A stretch of 64,000 bases of DNA from Nannocystis punicea. GTDB lineage: Bacteria > Myxococcota_A > Polyangia > Nannocystales > Nannocystaceae. The stretch lies in the NCBI RefSeq assembly GCF_026965555.1, contig NZ_CP114040.1, positions 4,030,001-4,094,000 on the forward strand, in the 5' to 3' direction. Under the pieces are notes generated by a model. It had not been told where the DNA came from. It saw only the letters and a list, made by a program, of their open reading frames with translations, and did no database searches. Numbering within the stretch: the first letter of the stretch is position 1; the number at the start of each line of letters is the position of its first letter. The position numbers were made by a program, and so were the translations under genes. Below, piece by piece: positions 24,169 to 33,302 of the stretch.

Positions 24169-24600
24169 ATGCTCGACTTCCCGATCGCAGAGCTCATCAC
24201 CCCCGAGGAGCAGGTGGCTGTCGCCCGCGCCGTGGCGATCATGGCATCCCGCGACAATCAGGTCTCCGACAGCGAGCGCCACTTCGTCGAGGAGCTGATG
24301 GGTCAGATGATGCTCCTCCCCGAGGAGCGCGACCTGGTCCGCCGCGAGTTCTCCCACCCGTCCGACCTGTCCAACGTGGCGCGGTCGGTCCAGCACCGCG
24401 AGGCGCGGATCTTCCTGTTCTACCAGGCCGTCTGCGCCGCCCTCGCCGACAACAAGATCGTCGACGGCGAGATGGAGGCGCTGCTGTTCCTGGCCGAGGC
24501 GTTCAACTTCCGCCGGGAGCACGCCACCGCCTTCATCGCCTGGGTCCGCGACACCCTCGACCTGCGCGAGCGCGGTCAGCAGCTCCTCATCGAGATGTGA
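24169..24600 (+). CDS. TerB-like protein
   Basis: 143 residues, all-helical, with GGAG 7 nt before the ATG. Two acidic helix pairs fit the TerB/DjlA-N fold: AVARAVAIMASRDNQVSDSERHFVEELM and AVCAALADNKIVDGEMEALLFLAEAF, each with the D-x-x-V-x-x-x-E pattern that marks TerB repeats. TerB-like domains bind metals and appear in tellurite/stress and membrane proteins; here it is a free-standing cytoplasmic domain. 89 bases separate it from rpoZ, in the same direction. Confidence 0.8.
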   Translation: MLDFPIAELITPEEQVAVARAVAIMASRDNQVSDSERHFVEELMGQMMLLPEERDLVRREFSHPSDLSNVARSVQHREARIFLFYQAVCAALADNKIVDGEMEALLFLAEAFNFRREHATAFIAWVRDTLDLRERGQQLLIEM

Positions 24601-24688
24601 GTCGCCGCGGATCCGCGGTTCGGCGGCCGTTCAGGCCGCCCGGCCGGGACTTGCGCCTTCGCCCCTCACCCCCCATACTCCGCCCCCC

Positions 24689-25249
24689 ATGGCCCGCGTC
24701 ACCGTCGAAGACTGCCTCGAGCTGATCCCCAACCGCTTCGCCCTCACGATCCTCGCCGCCCGTCGGGCTCGGGCGCTGCTGGAGGGCAAGGGCACCGCCC
24801 AGGTCGTCTGCGACAACAAGCAGGCCGTCACCGCCCTCCGCGAGATCGAGGGCGGCCAGGTCCGCTACCAGGAGCAGATCACCGGCGTCATGCTCGAATA
24901 CATCGAAGAGCAGCGCCAGAAGCTCAAGCTCACCAGCAACGACAACACCTTCCTCGAGGCCGCGGCCTTCAGCGTCATCGAGGGCGAGGAAGAGTCGGAA
25001 GAGGGTGACACGATCCCCGAGCTCACGGCGGACTTCGAGAAGGTCGGCATGGCCCCCGAGACCACCGAGGGCGACGAGAACGTCGACGTCGAGGAGACCG
25101 AGACCGAGACCGAAGAGGCCACTGAAGAGGAAGAGGAGCTGGGCCCCGCGCCCGACCTCGACGACGCCGCCGGCCTCGAGGACCTCGACGACGCGGGCCT
25201 CGACGACGAGGAGCTCTCCGGCAGCGAGACCGAAGAGGACGACGAGTAG
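24689..25249 (+). CDS. rpoZ: RNA polymerase omega subunit with long acidic tail
   Basis: 186 residues. Residues 1-70 match omega: MARVTVEDCLELIPNRFALTILAARRARALLEG, then KQAVTALREIEGG, which wraps the beta' C-terminus to aid assembly. Typical omega is 70-100 residues. From about 95 onward the protein is dominated by Glu and Asp (EGEEESEEGDTIPEL, EETETETEEATEEEEELG, LDDAGLDDEELSG), about 90 residues likely unstructured. Such a tail could mimic nucleic acid or bind basic proteins; that is inference. Neighbours are unrelated. Confidence 0.92.
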   Translation: MARVTVEDCLELIPNRFALTILAARRARALLEGKGTAQVVCDNKQAVTALREIEGGQVRYQEQITGVMLEYIEEQRQKLKLTSNDNTFLEAAAFSVIEGEEESEEGDTIPELTADFEKVGMAPETTEGDENVDVEETETETEEATEEEEELGPAPDLDDAAGLEDLDDAGLDDEELSGSETEEDDE

Positions 25250-25273
25250 GCGAGTCGGCGGGAAAGAAGCCCC

Positions 25274-25609
25274 GTGCGTCCGTCCGGCCCGAACTCGCGC
25301 CGCAGCACCGCAGGGGTGCTCGCCGCGCTGTTCGGGCCGTTCGTGCTCCTTGCGCTGACCGGCTGCGTCGACAAGACGCCGCCGCCGCTGTGGCCGACGC
25401 CGCCGCCGCCGCCGATGGCCACGCCGATCGGCGTGCCCGAGCGGGCCGCGAGCGGCGGGGGCGGGCAGCCCGGCGAACATGAAGATGCGTCCATGAAGCC
25501 CGAGAGCGCGGCGCCTGCAGTCGACGCGCCTGCGGCTCACGAGCCCGAACGGTCGCCCGAGCAGCCGGGTGCGCTCGGTCCGTGGCAGCCCACGCGCACG
25601 CACCGGTGA
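25274..25609 (+). CDS. Small Pro-rich lipoprotein
   Basis: 111 residues from GTG 25274, preceded by GGAAAGAAG. Signal region ends in LALTGC (Cys about 31). The mature part is low complexity, Pro/Ala/Glu-rich (PPPLWPTPPPPP near residue 37), and has no domain. It may be a structural envelope lipoprotein. It lies 24 bases after rpoZ. Confidence 0.6.
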   Translation: MRPSGPNSRRSTAGVLAALFGPFVLLALTGCVDKTPPPLWPTPPPPPMATPIGVPERAASGGGGQPGEHEDASMKPESAAPAVDAPAAHEPERSPEQPGALGPWQPTRTHR

Positions 25610-25654
25610 CGCCGCGGCGTCCGGCGTTTTGTGCTACCGATCCGGCGTTCCGTC

Positions 25655-27169
25655 ATGACGCCGCCCTTTCGCAAGATCCTGGTCGCCAACCGCGGTGAGA
25701 TCGCCCTGCGCGTGTTCCGGACCTGCGCCGAGCGTGGGATCGCCACGGTGGCCGTGTACAGCGACGCCGACCGCGACGCCCTCCACACCACGATGGCCGA
25801 CGAGTCGGTGCACATCGGCGCCGCGCCCGCTGCCGAGAGTTATTTGCGCGTGGACCGGATCCTCGCCGCCGCCAAGGCCACCGGCGCCGAGGCCATCCAC
25901 CCCGGCTACGGCTTCCTCAGCGAGCGCGCCTACTTCGTCGAGGCCTGCAAGGAAGCGGGCGTGGTGTTCATCGGCCCGAGCGCGCACGCGATGAACGTGA
26001 TGGGCGACAAGGCCGGCGCGCGCAAGGCCATGCGCGAGGCGGGCGTGCCGGTGGTCCCTGGCTTCGACGACATCGCCGACGCCGAGCAGGCCGAGTCCGC
26101 GGCGCGCGAGATCGGCTTCCCGGTGATGCTCAAGGCCTCGGCGGGCGGCGGCGGCAAGGGCATGCGGATCGTGCACGAGGCGGCCGATCTGCGGCGGGCC
26201 TACGAGGGCGCCGCGCGCGAGGCCAAGGCCTCGTTCGGCGACGACCGCATGCTGATGGAGCGCGCGGTGCTCAGCGCGCGCCACGTCGAGATCCAGCTGA
26301 TGGCCGACCGTTACGGCGAGACCGTCTACCTCAACGAGCGCGACTGCTCGGTCCAGCGGCGCCACCAGAAGGTCATCGAGGAGAGCCCCAGCCCGAGCCC
26401 GCAGATGACCCCCGAGGTGCGCAAGGCCATGGGCGAGGTGGCGGTGCGCGCGGCCAAGGCGGTCGACTACACCGGCGCGGGCACCGTCGAGTTCCTGTTC
26501 GAAGAGACAGCCAAGGGTCCGCGCTTCTACTTCCTCGAGATGAACACGCGGCTGCAGGTCGAGCACCCGGTGACCGAGGCGACCTGCGGGCGCGACCTGG
26601 TGTGGGACCAGATCCGCGTCGCCGCCGGCCAGCCGCTCGGCTACACCCAGGCCGACGTCGAGCTGCGCGGGCACGCCGTCGAGTGCCGCGTCTACGCCGA
26701 GGACCCGCGCAAGTTCCTGCCCTCGCCGGGCCTCGTGCGGCTGGTCCGCTGGCCGGTCGGCGCCAACATCCGCATCGACACTGCCGTCGCCTCGGGCAGC
26801 GTCGTGTCGCGCTTCTACGACCCCATGATCGCCAAGATCACCACCTGGGGCCCCGACCGCGCCGCGGCGCTGGCCCGCATGCGCGAGGCGCTGCGCGAGA
26901 CGGTCCTCCTCGGCATCGAGACCAACCTCGCCTTCCACCTGCGCTGCCTCGACGAGCCCGACTTCCTCGCGGGCGACTTCTCGACCCGCTACATCGACAA
27001 GCACCCCGACCTCGTCGCCGAGCACGTCCCGAGCGACGCCGACGCGCGAGCGATCGCCGCGGCCGCCGCGGTGCGGGCCGCCGAGTCGCTGTCGCGTGCA
27101 GGTGCGTCGACTCAAGGCGGCGAGGCCGACGTGTCGGCCTGGCGCCGCTCGGCCCGCTGGCGCGGCTGA
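25655..27169 (+). CDS. accC: Biotin carboxylase subunit (AccC type)
   Basis: 504 residues from ATG 25655; a GTG at 25631 in frame is less likely. ATP-grasp enzyme that carboxylates biotin on a carrier protein, for acetyl-CoA or another acyl-CoA carboxylase. Motifs: FRKILVANRGEIALRVFRT, EAIHPGYGFLSER, ASAGGGGKGMRIV (ATP loop), RHVEIQLMAD, RDCSVQRRHQKVIEESPSP, FLEMNTRLQVEHPVTE and GHAVECRVYAEDP. About 50 residues longer than E. coli AccC, with an Ala/Glu-rich helical tail. No biotin carrier or transferase gene is adjacent, so the partner is unknown; propionyl-CoA-type use is possible. Confidence 0.92.
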   Translation: MTPPFRKILVANRGEIALRVFRTCAERGIATVAVYSDADRDALHTTMADESVHIGAAPAAESYLRVDRILAAAKATGAEAIHPGYGFLSERAYFVEACKEAGVVFIGPSAHAMNVMGDKAGARKAMREAGVPVVPGFDDIADAEQAESAAREIGFPVMLKASAGGGGKGMRIVHEAADLRRAYEGAAREAKASFGDDRMLMERAVLSARHVEIQLMADRYGETVYLNERDCSVQRRHQKVIEESPSPSPQMTPEVRKAMGEVAVRAAKAVDYTGAGTVEFLFEETAKGPRFYFLEMNTRLQVEHPVTEATCGRDLVWDQIRVAAGQPLGYTQADVELRGHAVECRVYAEDPRKFLPSPGLVRLVRWPVGANIRIDTAVASGSVVSRFYDPMIAKITTWGPDRAAALARMREALRETVLLGIETNLAFHLRCLDEPDFLAGDFSTRYIDKHPDLVAEHVPSDADARAIAAAAAVRAAESLSRAGASTQGGEADVSAWRRSARWRG

Positions 27170-27173
27170 CGAC

Positions 27174-27188
27174 GCACGATCTTCGTGC
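27174..27188. terminator. Short hairpin after accC
   Basis: Perfect 6-bp stem gcacga/tcgtgc with loop tct, five bases after the accC stop. No T-run, so a weak terminator at best. Confidence 0.3.
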
Positions 27189-27258
27189 ACGTCGCGTGAG
27201 CTAGGCACGCGGCGACGACGATGGATCCGGGCGCGCTTTTTTGCCATACCACGGGCCC

Positions 27259-28890
27259 GTGGCAAGCAGTCGCGGGAAGCACACCAAGTTCATCTTCGTC
27301 ACGGGCGGCGTGGTTTCGTCGCTGGGCAAAGGGCTGTGCGCAGCGTCGATGGGCGCGCTCCTCGAGGCGCGCGGGCTCAACATCGGCCTGCAGAAGCTCG
27401 ATCCGTACCTCAACGTCGACCCGGGGACGATGAACCCGACCCAGCACGGCGAGGTGTTCGTCACCGACGACGGCGCCGAGACCGACCTCGATCTGGGTCA
27501 CTACGAGCGCTTCGTCTCGCACCGGATGTCGCGCCACAGCAATTATACTTCGGGGCAGATCTACGAGGCCGTGATCCGCAAGGAGCGGCGCGGCGAGTAC
27601 CTCGGGCAGACGGTCCAGGTCATCCCGCACGTGACCAACGAGATCCGCAGCTGCATCCTCGCGGCGGCGGAGGGGCTCGACCTCCTGATCGTCGAGATCG
27701 GCGGGACCGTCGGCGACATCGAGAGCTTGCCGTTCCTCGAGGCGATCCGGCAGCTGCGGCTCACGCTCGACCCGCGCGACACCGTGTTCGTCCACCTCAC
27801 GCTGCTCCCGTTCATCCGCACCGCGGGCGAGCTCAAGACCAAGCCGACCCAGCACTCGGTGATGAAGATGCGGGAGATCGGCATCCAGCCCGACCTGCTG
27901 GTGTGCCGCTCCGAGCAGCCGATCAGCAAGGGCACGCGCGACAAGCTGGCGCTGTTCACCAACGTGCGGGCCGACAGCGTCATCTCGCTGCCTGACCAGG
28001 AAATCATCTACAAGGTCCCGATGGTGCTGCGGGCCGAGGGTCTCGACGACAAGATCTGCGAGATGCTCAACATCTGGAGCCGCGAGCCGCCGCTGGAGGA
28101 GTGGCGGCGGATCGTCGACACGCTCGAGCACCCGCAGCACCGGGTCTCGATCGGCATCGTCGGCAAGTACGTCGACCTCGCCGAGAGCTACAAGAGCCTG
28201 CACGAGGCGCTGGTCCACGGCGGCCTGGCGTGCAACGCCGCGGTCGACATCGTCTACGTCGACGCCGAGCAGATCCAGGCCTCGGGCGCCGAGGCGCTGC
28301 TCGGCGGGCTCGGCGGCGTCCTGGTCCCGGGCGGCTTCGGCTCGCGCGGCAGCGAGGGCAAGATCGCCGCGATCCGCTACGCCCGCGAGCGCAAGATCCC
28401 GTACCTCGGCATCTGCCTCGGCATGCAGATGGCCGTCTGCGAGTTCGCCCGGCACGTCGGCGGCATCGCGGGGGCCCACAGCACCGAGTTCGACCCCTCG
28501 CTCGACGGGGCCGTGATCGCGCTGATGGCCGAGCAGGAGGACGTGGCCGACAAGGGCGGGACCATGCGGCTCGGCGCCTACGACTGCGACCTCGCGCCCG
28601 GCAGCCTGGCCGCGCGGATCTACGGCCGCGGCCGGATCTCCGAGCGCCACCGCCACCGCTACGAGGTCAACAACCGCTACCGCGAGCGGCTCGAGGCCAG
28701 CGGGCTCGTGCTGTCCGGTCGTTCGCCCGACGGCACTCTGGTCGAGATGATCGAGCTGCCGCAGGACCGGCACCCGTTCTTCGTCGGCTGTCAATTCCAC
28801 CCCGAGTTCAAGAGCCGGCCGACCGCGCCGCATCCGTTGTTTACTGCGTACATCGCCGCGGCTTTGCAGTACCAGCGCGAGCGCGCCTGA
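27259..28890 (+). CDS. pyrG: CTP synthase
   Basis: 543 residues from GTG 27259 (VASSRGKHTKFIFVTGGVV); normal length. Makes CTP from UTP, ATP and glutamine. Synthase domain: TGGVVSSLGKG (P-loop), LDPYLNVDPGTMNPTQHGEVFVTDDGAETDLDLGHYERF. Glutaminase domain: GGFGSRGSEGK, GICLGMQMAVCEFAR with catalytic Cys in GICLG, and CQFHPEFKSRPTAPHP with the His-Glu pair. All expected motifs are present. It lies 89 bases after accC. Confidence 0.98.
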   Translation: MASSRGKHTKFIFVTGGVVSSLGKGLCAASMGALLEARGLNIGLQKLDPYLNVDPGTMNPTQHGEVFVTDDGAETDLDLGHYERFVSHRMSRHSNYTSGQIYEAVIRKERRGEYLGQTVQVIPHVTNEIRSCILAAAEGLDLLIVEIGGTVGDIESLPFLEAIRQLRLTLDPRDTVFVHLTLLPFIRTAGELKTKPTQHSVMKMREIGIQPDLLVCRSEQPISKGTRDKLALFTNVRADSVISLPDQEIIYKVPMVLRAEGLDDKICEMLNIWSREPPLEEWRRIVDTLEHPQHRVSIGIVGKYVDLAESYKSLHEALVHGGLACNAAVDIVYVDAEQIQASGAEALLGGLGGVLVPGGFGSRGSEGKIAAIRYARERKIPYLGICLGMQMAVCEFARHVGGIAGAHSTEFDPSLDGAVIALMAEQEDVADKGGTMRLGAYDCDLAPGSLAARIYGRGRISERHRHRYEVNNRYRERLEASGLVLSGRSPDGTLVEMIELPQDRHPFFVGCQFHPEFKSRPTAPHPLFTAYIAAALQYQRERA

Positions 28891-29092
28891 GGCCCTGGCG
28901 GCCCGCTCCGGGGCCCGCAAGGCCCCGGGTCGGCGCGGGGGATGGGTCGCCGGAGTCTGGGCGACGCCGCGGAAATCCCCGGCCAGTCACCGCGAGCGAG
29001 CGGCCGAGGTGGGTGCGGGGGGCACCCGCCTCGTCGCCGTTGGTTCCAGGTGTTGGCTCTGCTAAATTACTGGTTTAGCGAGGCGACGGACC
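28891..29092. other. Leader region of rpoN
   Basis: About 200 bases, GC-rich, no gene. The inverted repeat at 29061-29079 is the only structure seen. Confidence 0.5.
29061..29079. promoter_or_regulatory. Inverted repeat directly upstream of rpoN
   Basis: Arms gctaaa and tttagc around a 7-nt centre, AT-rich in a GC-rich context, 13 bases before the rpoN start. It could be an operator, or part of the promoter. Confidence 0.45.
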
Positions 29093-30574
29093 ATGGCACT
29101 TCAGATGCGCCAAGACCTGCGGATGAGCACGCAGCTCGTGATGACGCCGCAGCTCCAGCAGGCGATCAAGCTGCTTCAGCTGTCCCGTCCCGAGCTGGTC
29201 GACCTGGTGCGCAGCGAGCTGATGGAGAACCCGCTGCTCGAGGAGGCGCACGAGATCGGCACCAGCGCCGAGGAGCCGGTGAGCTCGGTCGAGCTGCAGG
29301 ACGCGGTCGACGCGCCGCAGAACGAGCCGGCGCCGACGGAGCCGGCGAGCAGCGCCGAGGTCAAGGCCGACGAGGTCCCGAAGGAGGGCGCCGACTGGGA
29401 GGCCTACGCCGACTCGATGGAGTACATGCCGCCGTCGGCCGGGAGCGCGACGCGCACCAACAACGACGACGAGGAGGGGCCGTCGATCGAGGCGACCCTG
29501 ACCCGCGCCGAGACCTTGGCCGAGCACTTGATGTGGCAGGTGCGCCTGTCCAACTTCGGCGAGACCGGCGAGGACGTCGCCGAGTACATCGTGCGCTGCC
29601 TGTCGCCGGCGGGCTACCTGCAGGAGAGCGCCCCGCAGATCGCGCGCAAGCTCGGCGTGTCGACGCTCAAGGTCGAGACGCTGGTGCGGAAGATCCAGCA
29701 GCTCGACCCGGTGGCGATCGGCTCGCGCAACCTCGCCGAGTGCCTGTGGGTGCAGGCCAACCACCCCGAGCACCCGGTCGAGGATCCGCTGGTGCGGGCG
29801 ATCATCGCCAAGCACCTGCACAACCTCGAGATCCGCAACTATCAAGCCGTCGCCAGGGACACCGGCGAGGCGCTCGAGGAGGTCTACGAGGCCACCAAGG
29901 TGATCATGGGCATGGACCCGAGGCCGGCGCGGGCCTACGGGGTCGAGACGCCGCAGTACATCACGCCCGACGTCTACATCATCAAGGTGGGCGACGAGTT
30001 CGTGGTCACGCTGAACGACGACGGCCTGCCGCGGCTGCGGATCAGCGGGCTCTACAAGGAAGCCGTGGGCGAGCACCCGAAGGCCAAGGAGTACATCCAC
30101 GAGCGCATGCGCTCGGCGCAGTGGCTCATCCGTTCGATTCAGCAGCGCCAGCGGACGATCGTCAAGGTCACGCGCAGCATCCTCAAGTTCCAGCGCGAGT
30201 TCTTCGAGCGCGGGCCGCAGCACCTGCGGCCGCTGATCCTCAAGGATGTCGCCGAGGACATCGAGATGCACGAGTCGACGGTCTCGCGGGTGACCACCAA
30301 CAAGTACGTGCACACCCCGCAGGGCATCTTCGAGCTCAAGTATTTCTTCAACGCCGGCATCAGCCGCACCACCGGCGACGACCTCGCCAGCGAGGCGGTG
30401 AAGGAGCGGATCAAGAAGCTCATCGACCTCGAGGACGAGGCTCATCCGTACAGCGACCAGCGCCTCGTCGAGCTCTTGCAGGAGGAAGGCATCGACATCG
30501 CCCGCCGGACGGTCGCCAAGTATCGCGAGCAGCTCGGCGTGCTCTCGAGCGCGAAACGCCGTAAGCTCTTTTAA
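29093..30574 (+). CDS. rpoN: RNA polymerase sigma-54 factor
   Basis: 493 residues. Region I is Gln/Leu-rich (MALQMRQDLRMSTQLVMTPQ, then QLQQAIKLLQLSRPELVDLV). A Glu/Ala-rich linker follows, then the core-binding region and the DNA-binding C-terminus with HESTVSRVTTNKYVHTPQG (helix-turn-helix) and the RpoN box ARRTVAKYREQLGV. It recognises -24/-12 promoters and needs AAA+ activators, one of which is coded at 59226. It heads a cluster of hpf, hprK, rapZ and PTS genes, a conserved layout in proteobacteria. Confidence 0.98.
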   Translation: MALQMRQDLRMSTQLVMTPQLQQAIKLLQLSRPELVDLVRSELMENPLLEEAHEIGTSAEEPVSSVELQDAVDAPQNEPAPTEPASSAEVKADEVPKEGADWEAYADSMEYMPPSAGSATRTNNDDEEGPSIEATLTRAETLAEHLMWQVRLSNFGETGEDVAEYIVRCLSPAGYLQESAPQIARKLGVSTLKVETLVRKIQQLDPVAIGSRNLAECLWVQANHPEHPVEDPLVRAIIAKHLHNLEIRNYQAVARDTGEALEEVYEATKVIMGMDPRPARAYGVETPQYITPDVYIIKVGDEFVVTLNDDGLPRLRISGLYKEAVGEHPKAKEYIHERMRSAQWLIRSIQQRQRTIVKVTRSILKFQREFFERGPQHLRPLILKDVAEDIEMHESTVSRVTTNKYVHTPQGIFELKYFFNAGISRTTGDDLASEAVKERIKKLIDLEDEAHPYSDQRLVELLQEEGIDIARRTVAKYREQLGVLSSAKRRKLF

Positions 30575-30670
30575 GCCCAATTTGCCTGGCCTTTCCTGGC
30601 CTTCCGGTCAGACAATCAATACGAGCCGGCCCCCTGCCGGAGCCAAACCCACCAAGAAGGTGCCCGATCG

Positions 30671-31324
30671 ATGCAGACTCACTTCGTTTTCCGCCAGATG
30701 GAGTCTTCCACCGCCCTGCGCGGCTACGCCGAGGAGCGCCTCGAGAAGATCAAGCGCTACTTCGCCGAGCCGTTGCGGGTGAGCTGCACGTTCACCGTCG
30801 ACAAGGTGATGCACATCGCCGCCTTCGACGTCACCCTGCGCAACGGCCTGCAGCTGCACGCGCAGGAGTCGACCGAGAACATGTACTCGTCGGTCGACAT
30901 GGCGCTGGCCAAGATGGAACGACAGGTGCGGCGCTACAAGGCGCGGATCAAGCACCACAAGGGCAGTGAGGGCCGTTCGGCCAAGGTCCGCCTCGGGGTC
31001 ATCGCCGCCGAGAGCATGGTCGACCAGATCGTCGAGGAGGAGGACGCCGCCGCCGAGGCCGCCGCGACCGTCGCCGCCCTCGCCAACGGCAACGGCCACG
31101 CCAAGCCGGAGTCGCGCCCCGTCATCATCCGCCAGACCGAGGTCACGACCGAGCGCATGACCGTCGACGGCGCCATCATGCAGATGAACCTGCTTCACAA
31201 GCAGTTCTACGTGTTCACCAACGCCGGGTCCGGCGAGATCAACGTCGTCTACGTGCGCGAGGACGGCAATTACGGCCTCATCGAGCCCAACGGGACCGAG
31301 GCCGAGGCCGCCGCCGCCACGTGA
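30671..31324 (+). CDS. hpf: Ribosome hibernation promoting factor, long form
   Basis: 217 residues. The N-terminal domain (1-100, QTHFVFRQMESSTALRGYAEERLEK, then a basic KARIKHHKG end) binds the 30S decoding site and stops translation. A flexible linker (about 115-160) leads to the C-terminal dimerisation domain (MTVDGAIMQMNLLHKQFYVFTNA, INVVYVREDGNYGLIEP), which makes 100S ribosome dimers in long HPFs. It follows rpoN, as in many bacteria, and may be sigma-54-linked. Confidence 0.93.
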   Translation: MQTHFVFRQMESSTALRGYAEERLEKIKRYFAEPLRVSCTFTVDKVMHIAAFDVTLRNGLQLHAQESTENMYSSVDMALAKMERQVRRYKARIKHHKGSEGRSAKVRLGVIAAESMVDQIVEEEDAAAEAAATVAALANGNGHAKPESRPVIIRQTEVTTERMTVDGAIMQMNLLHKQFYVFTNAGSGEINVVYVREDGNYGLIEPNGTEAEAAAAT

Positions 31325-31389
31325 CCGGCCCCGCAGCGCGCCCCGCGGGCTCGCGCCCGCCGGGCGGCCCCTGCTAGACTGCGCCCACC

Positions 31390-32421
31390 ATGCGCAGAGA
31401 CGCCTCGATCGAGGTCGGCAAGTTCCTCGACGCCGCCGCCGAACCGCTCCAGTTGACCTTGCTGTCCGACTGGGGCGAGCTCGACCGCAAGATCACGAGC
31501 ATGCGGATCCAGAAGCCCGGGCTCGCGCTGTCCGGCTTCGTGAAGCACGTCTTCCCCGACCGGATCCAGGTCCTGGGGCTGACCGAGATCGACTACCTGC
31601 TCAGCTGCTCGCCGGAGCAGGCGAGGGCGGGTCTCGAGGCGTTCTGCAGCAAGCCGCTGTGCTGTCTCGCCATCTCTCGCGGCCTCGACCCGCCGGACTT
31701 CCTGATGGACGTCGCCCGCCGCCACGGCGTGCCGGTGCTGCGCAGCCCGCTGATGAGCTCGGTCTTCATCTCTCGCCTGACGCGCAAGCTCGAGGACCTG
31801 CTGTCGCCGCGCGCCACCATCCACGGCGTGCTGATCGACGTGCTCGGCGTCGGCCTGCTGCTGATCGGCCGCAGCGGCGTCGGCAAGAGCGAGGCGGCGC
31901 TCGACCTGATCCTCAAGGGCCACCGCCTGGTCGCCGACGACATCGTCGAGGTCTCGGTGCGCCCGCCCGACACGGTGTGGGGCGCCGCCCTGGAGATGCA
32001 TCAGCACCACATGGAGATCCGCGGCCTCGGGATCCTCAACATCACCCACCTCTTCGGCGTCGCCGCGGTGCGCGACAACAAGAAGATCGAGGTCGTCGTC
32101 GAGCTCAGCGAGGCCCAGGAGGAGGACTACGATCGCCTCGGCACCGAGCCGCAGGTGTGGCCGATCCTCGGCGTGGATGTCCCTCTGGCCAGGATCCCCC
32201 TGCGACCCGGGCGCAACATCGCCTCGCTGATCGAGGTCGTCGCCCGCAACCAGGTGCTGAAGTTCCGCGGCCACGACTCGGCGCGCGAGTTCCAGGAGAA
32301 GATCAACGCCCGGATCGCCGCCAGCGCCCGCGGGGCCAACATCCGCGGGCCCGGGCCGGACGTGCCGGTGCCGACTCCGCGGGCCAGCTCCGGCGCCGTG
32401 CCTTCCCCCGAGGTCGAGTAG
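31390..32421 (+). CDS. hprK: HPr kinase/phosphorylase
   Basis: 343 residues. Phosphorylates HPr on Ser and removes it again. N-terminal domain, then the C-terminal catalytic domain with P-loop LLIGRSGVGKSEAALDL near residue 157 and GHRLVADDIVEV, EIRGLGILNI and VVVELSEAQEEDYDRLG, all family hallmarks. The HPr gene in this cluster has the matching Ser49. A translated box array gives GVDVPLARIP, just before RPGRNIASLIEVVARN, close to the family's conserved C-terminal signature. Confidence 0.96.
   Translation: MRRDASIEVGKFLDAAAEPLQLTLLSDWGELDRKITSMRIQKPGLALSGFVKHVFPDRIQVLGLTEIDYLLSCSPEQARAGLEAFCSKPLCCLAISRGLDPPDFLMDVARRHGVPVLRSPLMSSVFISRLTRKLEDLLSPRATIHGVLIDVLGVGLLLIGRSGVGKSEAALDLILKGHRLVADDIVEVSVRPPDTVWGAALEMHQHHMEIRGLGILNITHLFGVAAVRDNKKIEVVVELSEAQEEDYDRLGTEPQVWPILGVDVPLARIPLRPGRNIASLIEVVARNQVLKFRGHDSAREFQEKINARIAASARGANIRGPGPDVPVPTPRASSGAVPSPEVE
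32175..32194. repeat. Box array, 2 boxes, inside hprK
   Basis: Boxes ggatgt (32175) and ccagga (32189), spacer ccctctgg; codes DVPLARI. Confidence 0.65.
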
Positions 32422-32423
32422 TC

Positions 32424-33302
32424 GTGGAACTGCTCGTCGTCACGGGCATGAGCGGGGCGGGCAAGTCGACCGCCCTCGCGGCGCTGGCCGACATCGGCTT
32501 CTACTGCGTCGACAACATCCCCGTGCTGCTGCTGCCGCAGCTCGTCGACGTCCTGGCCGCCGAGGAGGCTCCGCGGCGGATCGCCGTCGGCATCGACGCG
32601 CGCGAGGTCGGCCACCTCGGCGCCTTCGCCGGCGTCCACTTGCAGCTGGTCCAGGCCGGCCACCGCGTCGAGATCTTGTTCCTCGACGCCCCCGACGACG
32701 TGCTCGTGCGTCGCTTCGCCGAGACCCGCCGGCGCCACCCGCTCGGCGAGCTGCCCGACGCGATCACGGCCGAGCGCGCGGGCTTGCGCTCGTTGCGGGT
32801 GCGCACCACCGCGACCATCGACACCGGCGGCCTGCGGGCGCGCGAGCTCCGGCAGATGATCCGCGACCGCTACAGCGCCGCCTCGGTGCTGCACCTCGTG
32901 TTGACGTCGTTCGGCTTCAAGACCGGCCTCCCGAGCTTCGCCGACCTCGTGTTCGACGTCCGCTTCCTCGCCAACCCCTACGACGTCGCGGTCCTGCGCC
33001 CGCGCACCGGCCTGGACGCCGAGGTCGCCGCCTTCGTCCTCGGTCAGAGCGACGCCATGGTGTTGCTCGACCACCTCGAGGGCCTGCTGCGCTTCGTCGT
33101 CCCGCGCAGCGTGCGCGAAGGGCGCTCCTACCTCACCGTTGCGCTCGGCTGTACTGGCGGGCAGCATCGTTCCGTGGCCTTGACGGAAGCCCTCGCGCAA
33201 CGGCTGTCCGCGGGCGAACCGCTGTCGCGGCCGCCGCCGCAGCTCATCATCCGCCACCGCGATCTCCCGGACGCGGCGGCCAAGGAGACGGTCCATGCCT
33301 GA
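32424..33302 (+). CDS. rapZ: RapZ (YvcJ-type nucleotide-binding protein)
   Basis: 292 residues from GTG 32424, two bases after hprK. N-terminal P-loop GMSGAGKSTALAAL and LADIGFYCVDNIPVLLL; C-terminal domain with FDVRFLANP, GRSYLTVALGCTGGQHRSV and ALAQRL. In E. coli RapZ binds GlmZ sRNA and tunes glucosamine-6-phosphate synthesis; elsewhere its role is less clear. The rpoN-PTS neighbourhood is the conserved one. Its stop overlaps the next start (ATG 33295). Confidence 0.95.
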   Translation: MELLVVTGMSGAGKSTALAALADIGFYCVDNIPVLLLPQLVDVLAAEEAPRRIAVGIDAREVGHLGAFAGVHLQLVQAGHRVEILFLDAPDDVLVRRFAETRRRHPLGELPDAITAERAGLRSLRVRTTATIDTGGLRARELRQMIRDRYSAASVLHLVLTSFGFKTGLPSFADLVFDVRFLANPYDVAVLRPRTGLDAEVAAFVLGQSDAMVLLDHLEGLLRFVVPRSVREGRSYLTVALGCTGGQHRSVALTEALAQRLSAGEPLSRPPPQLIIRHRDLPDAAAKETVHA

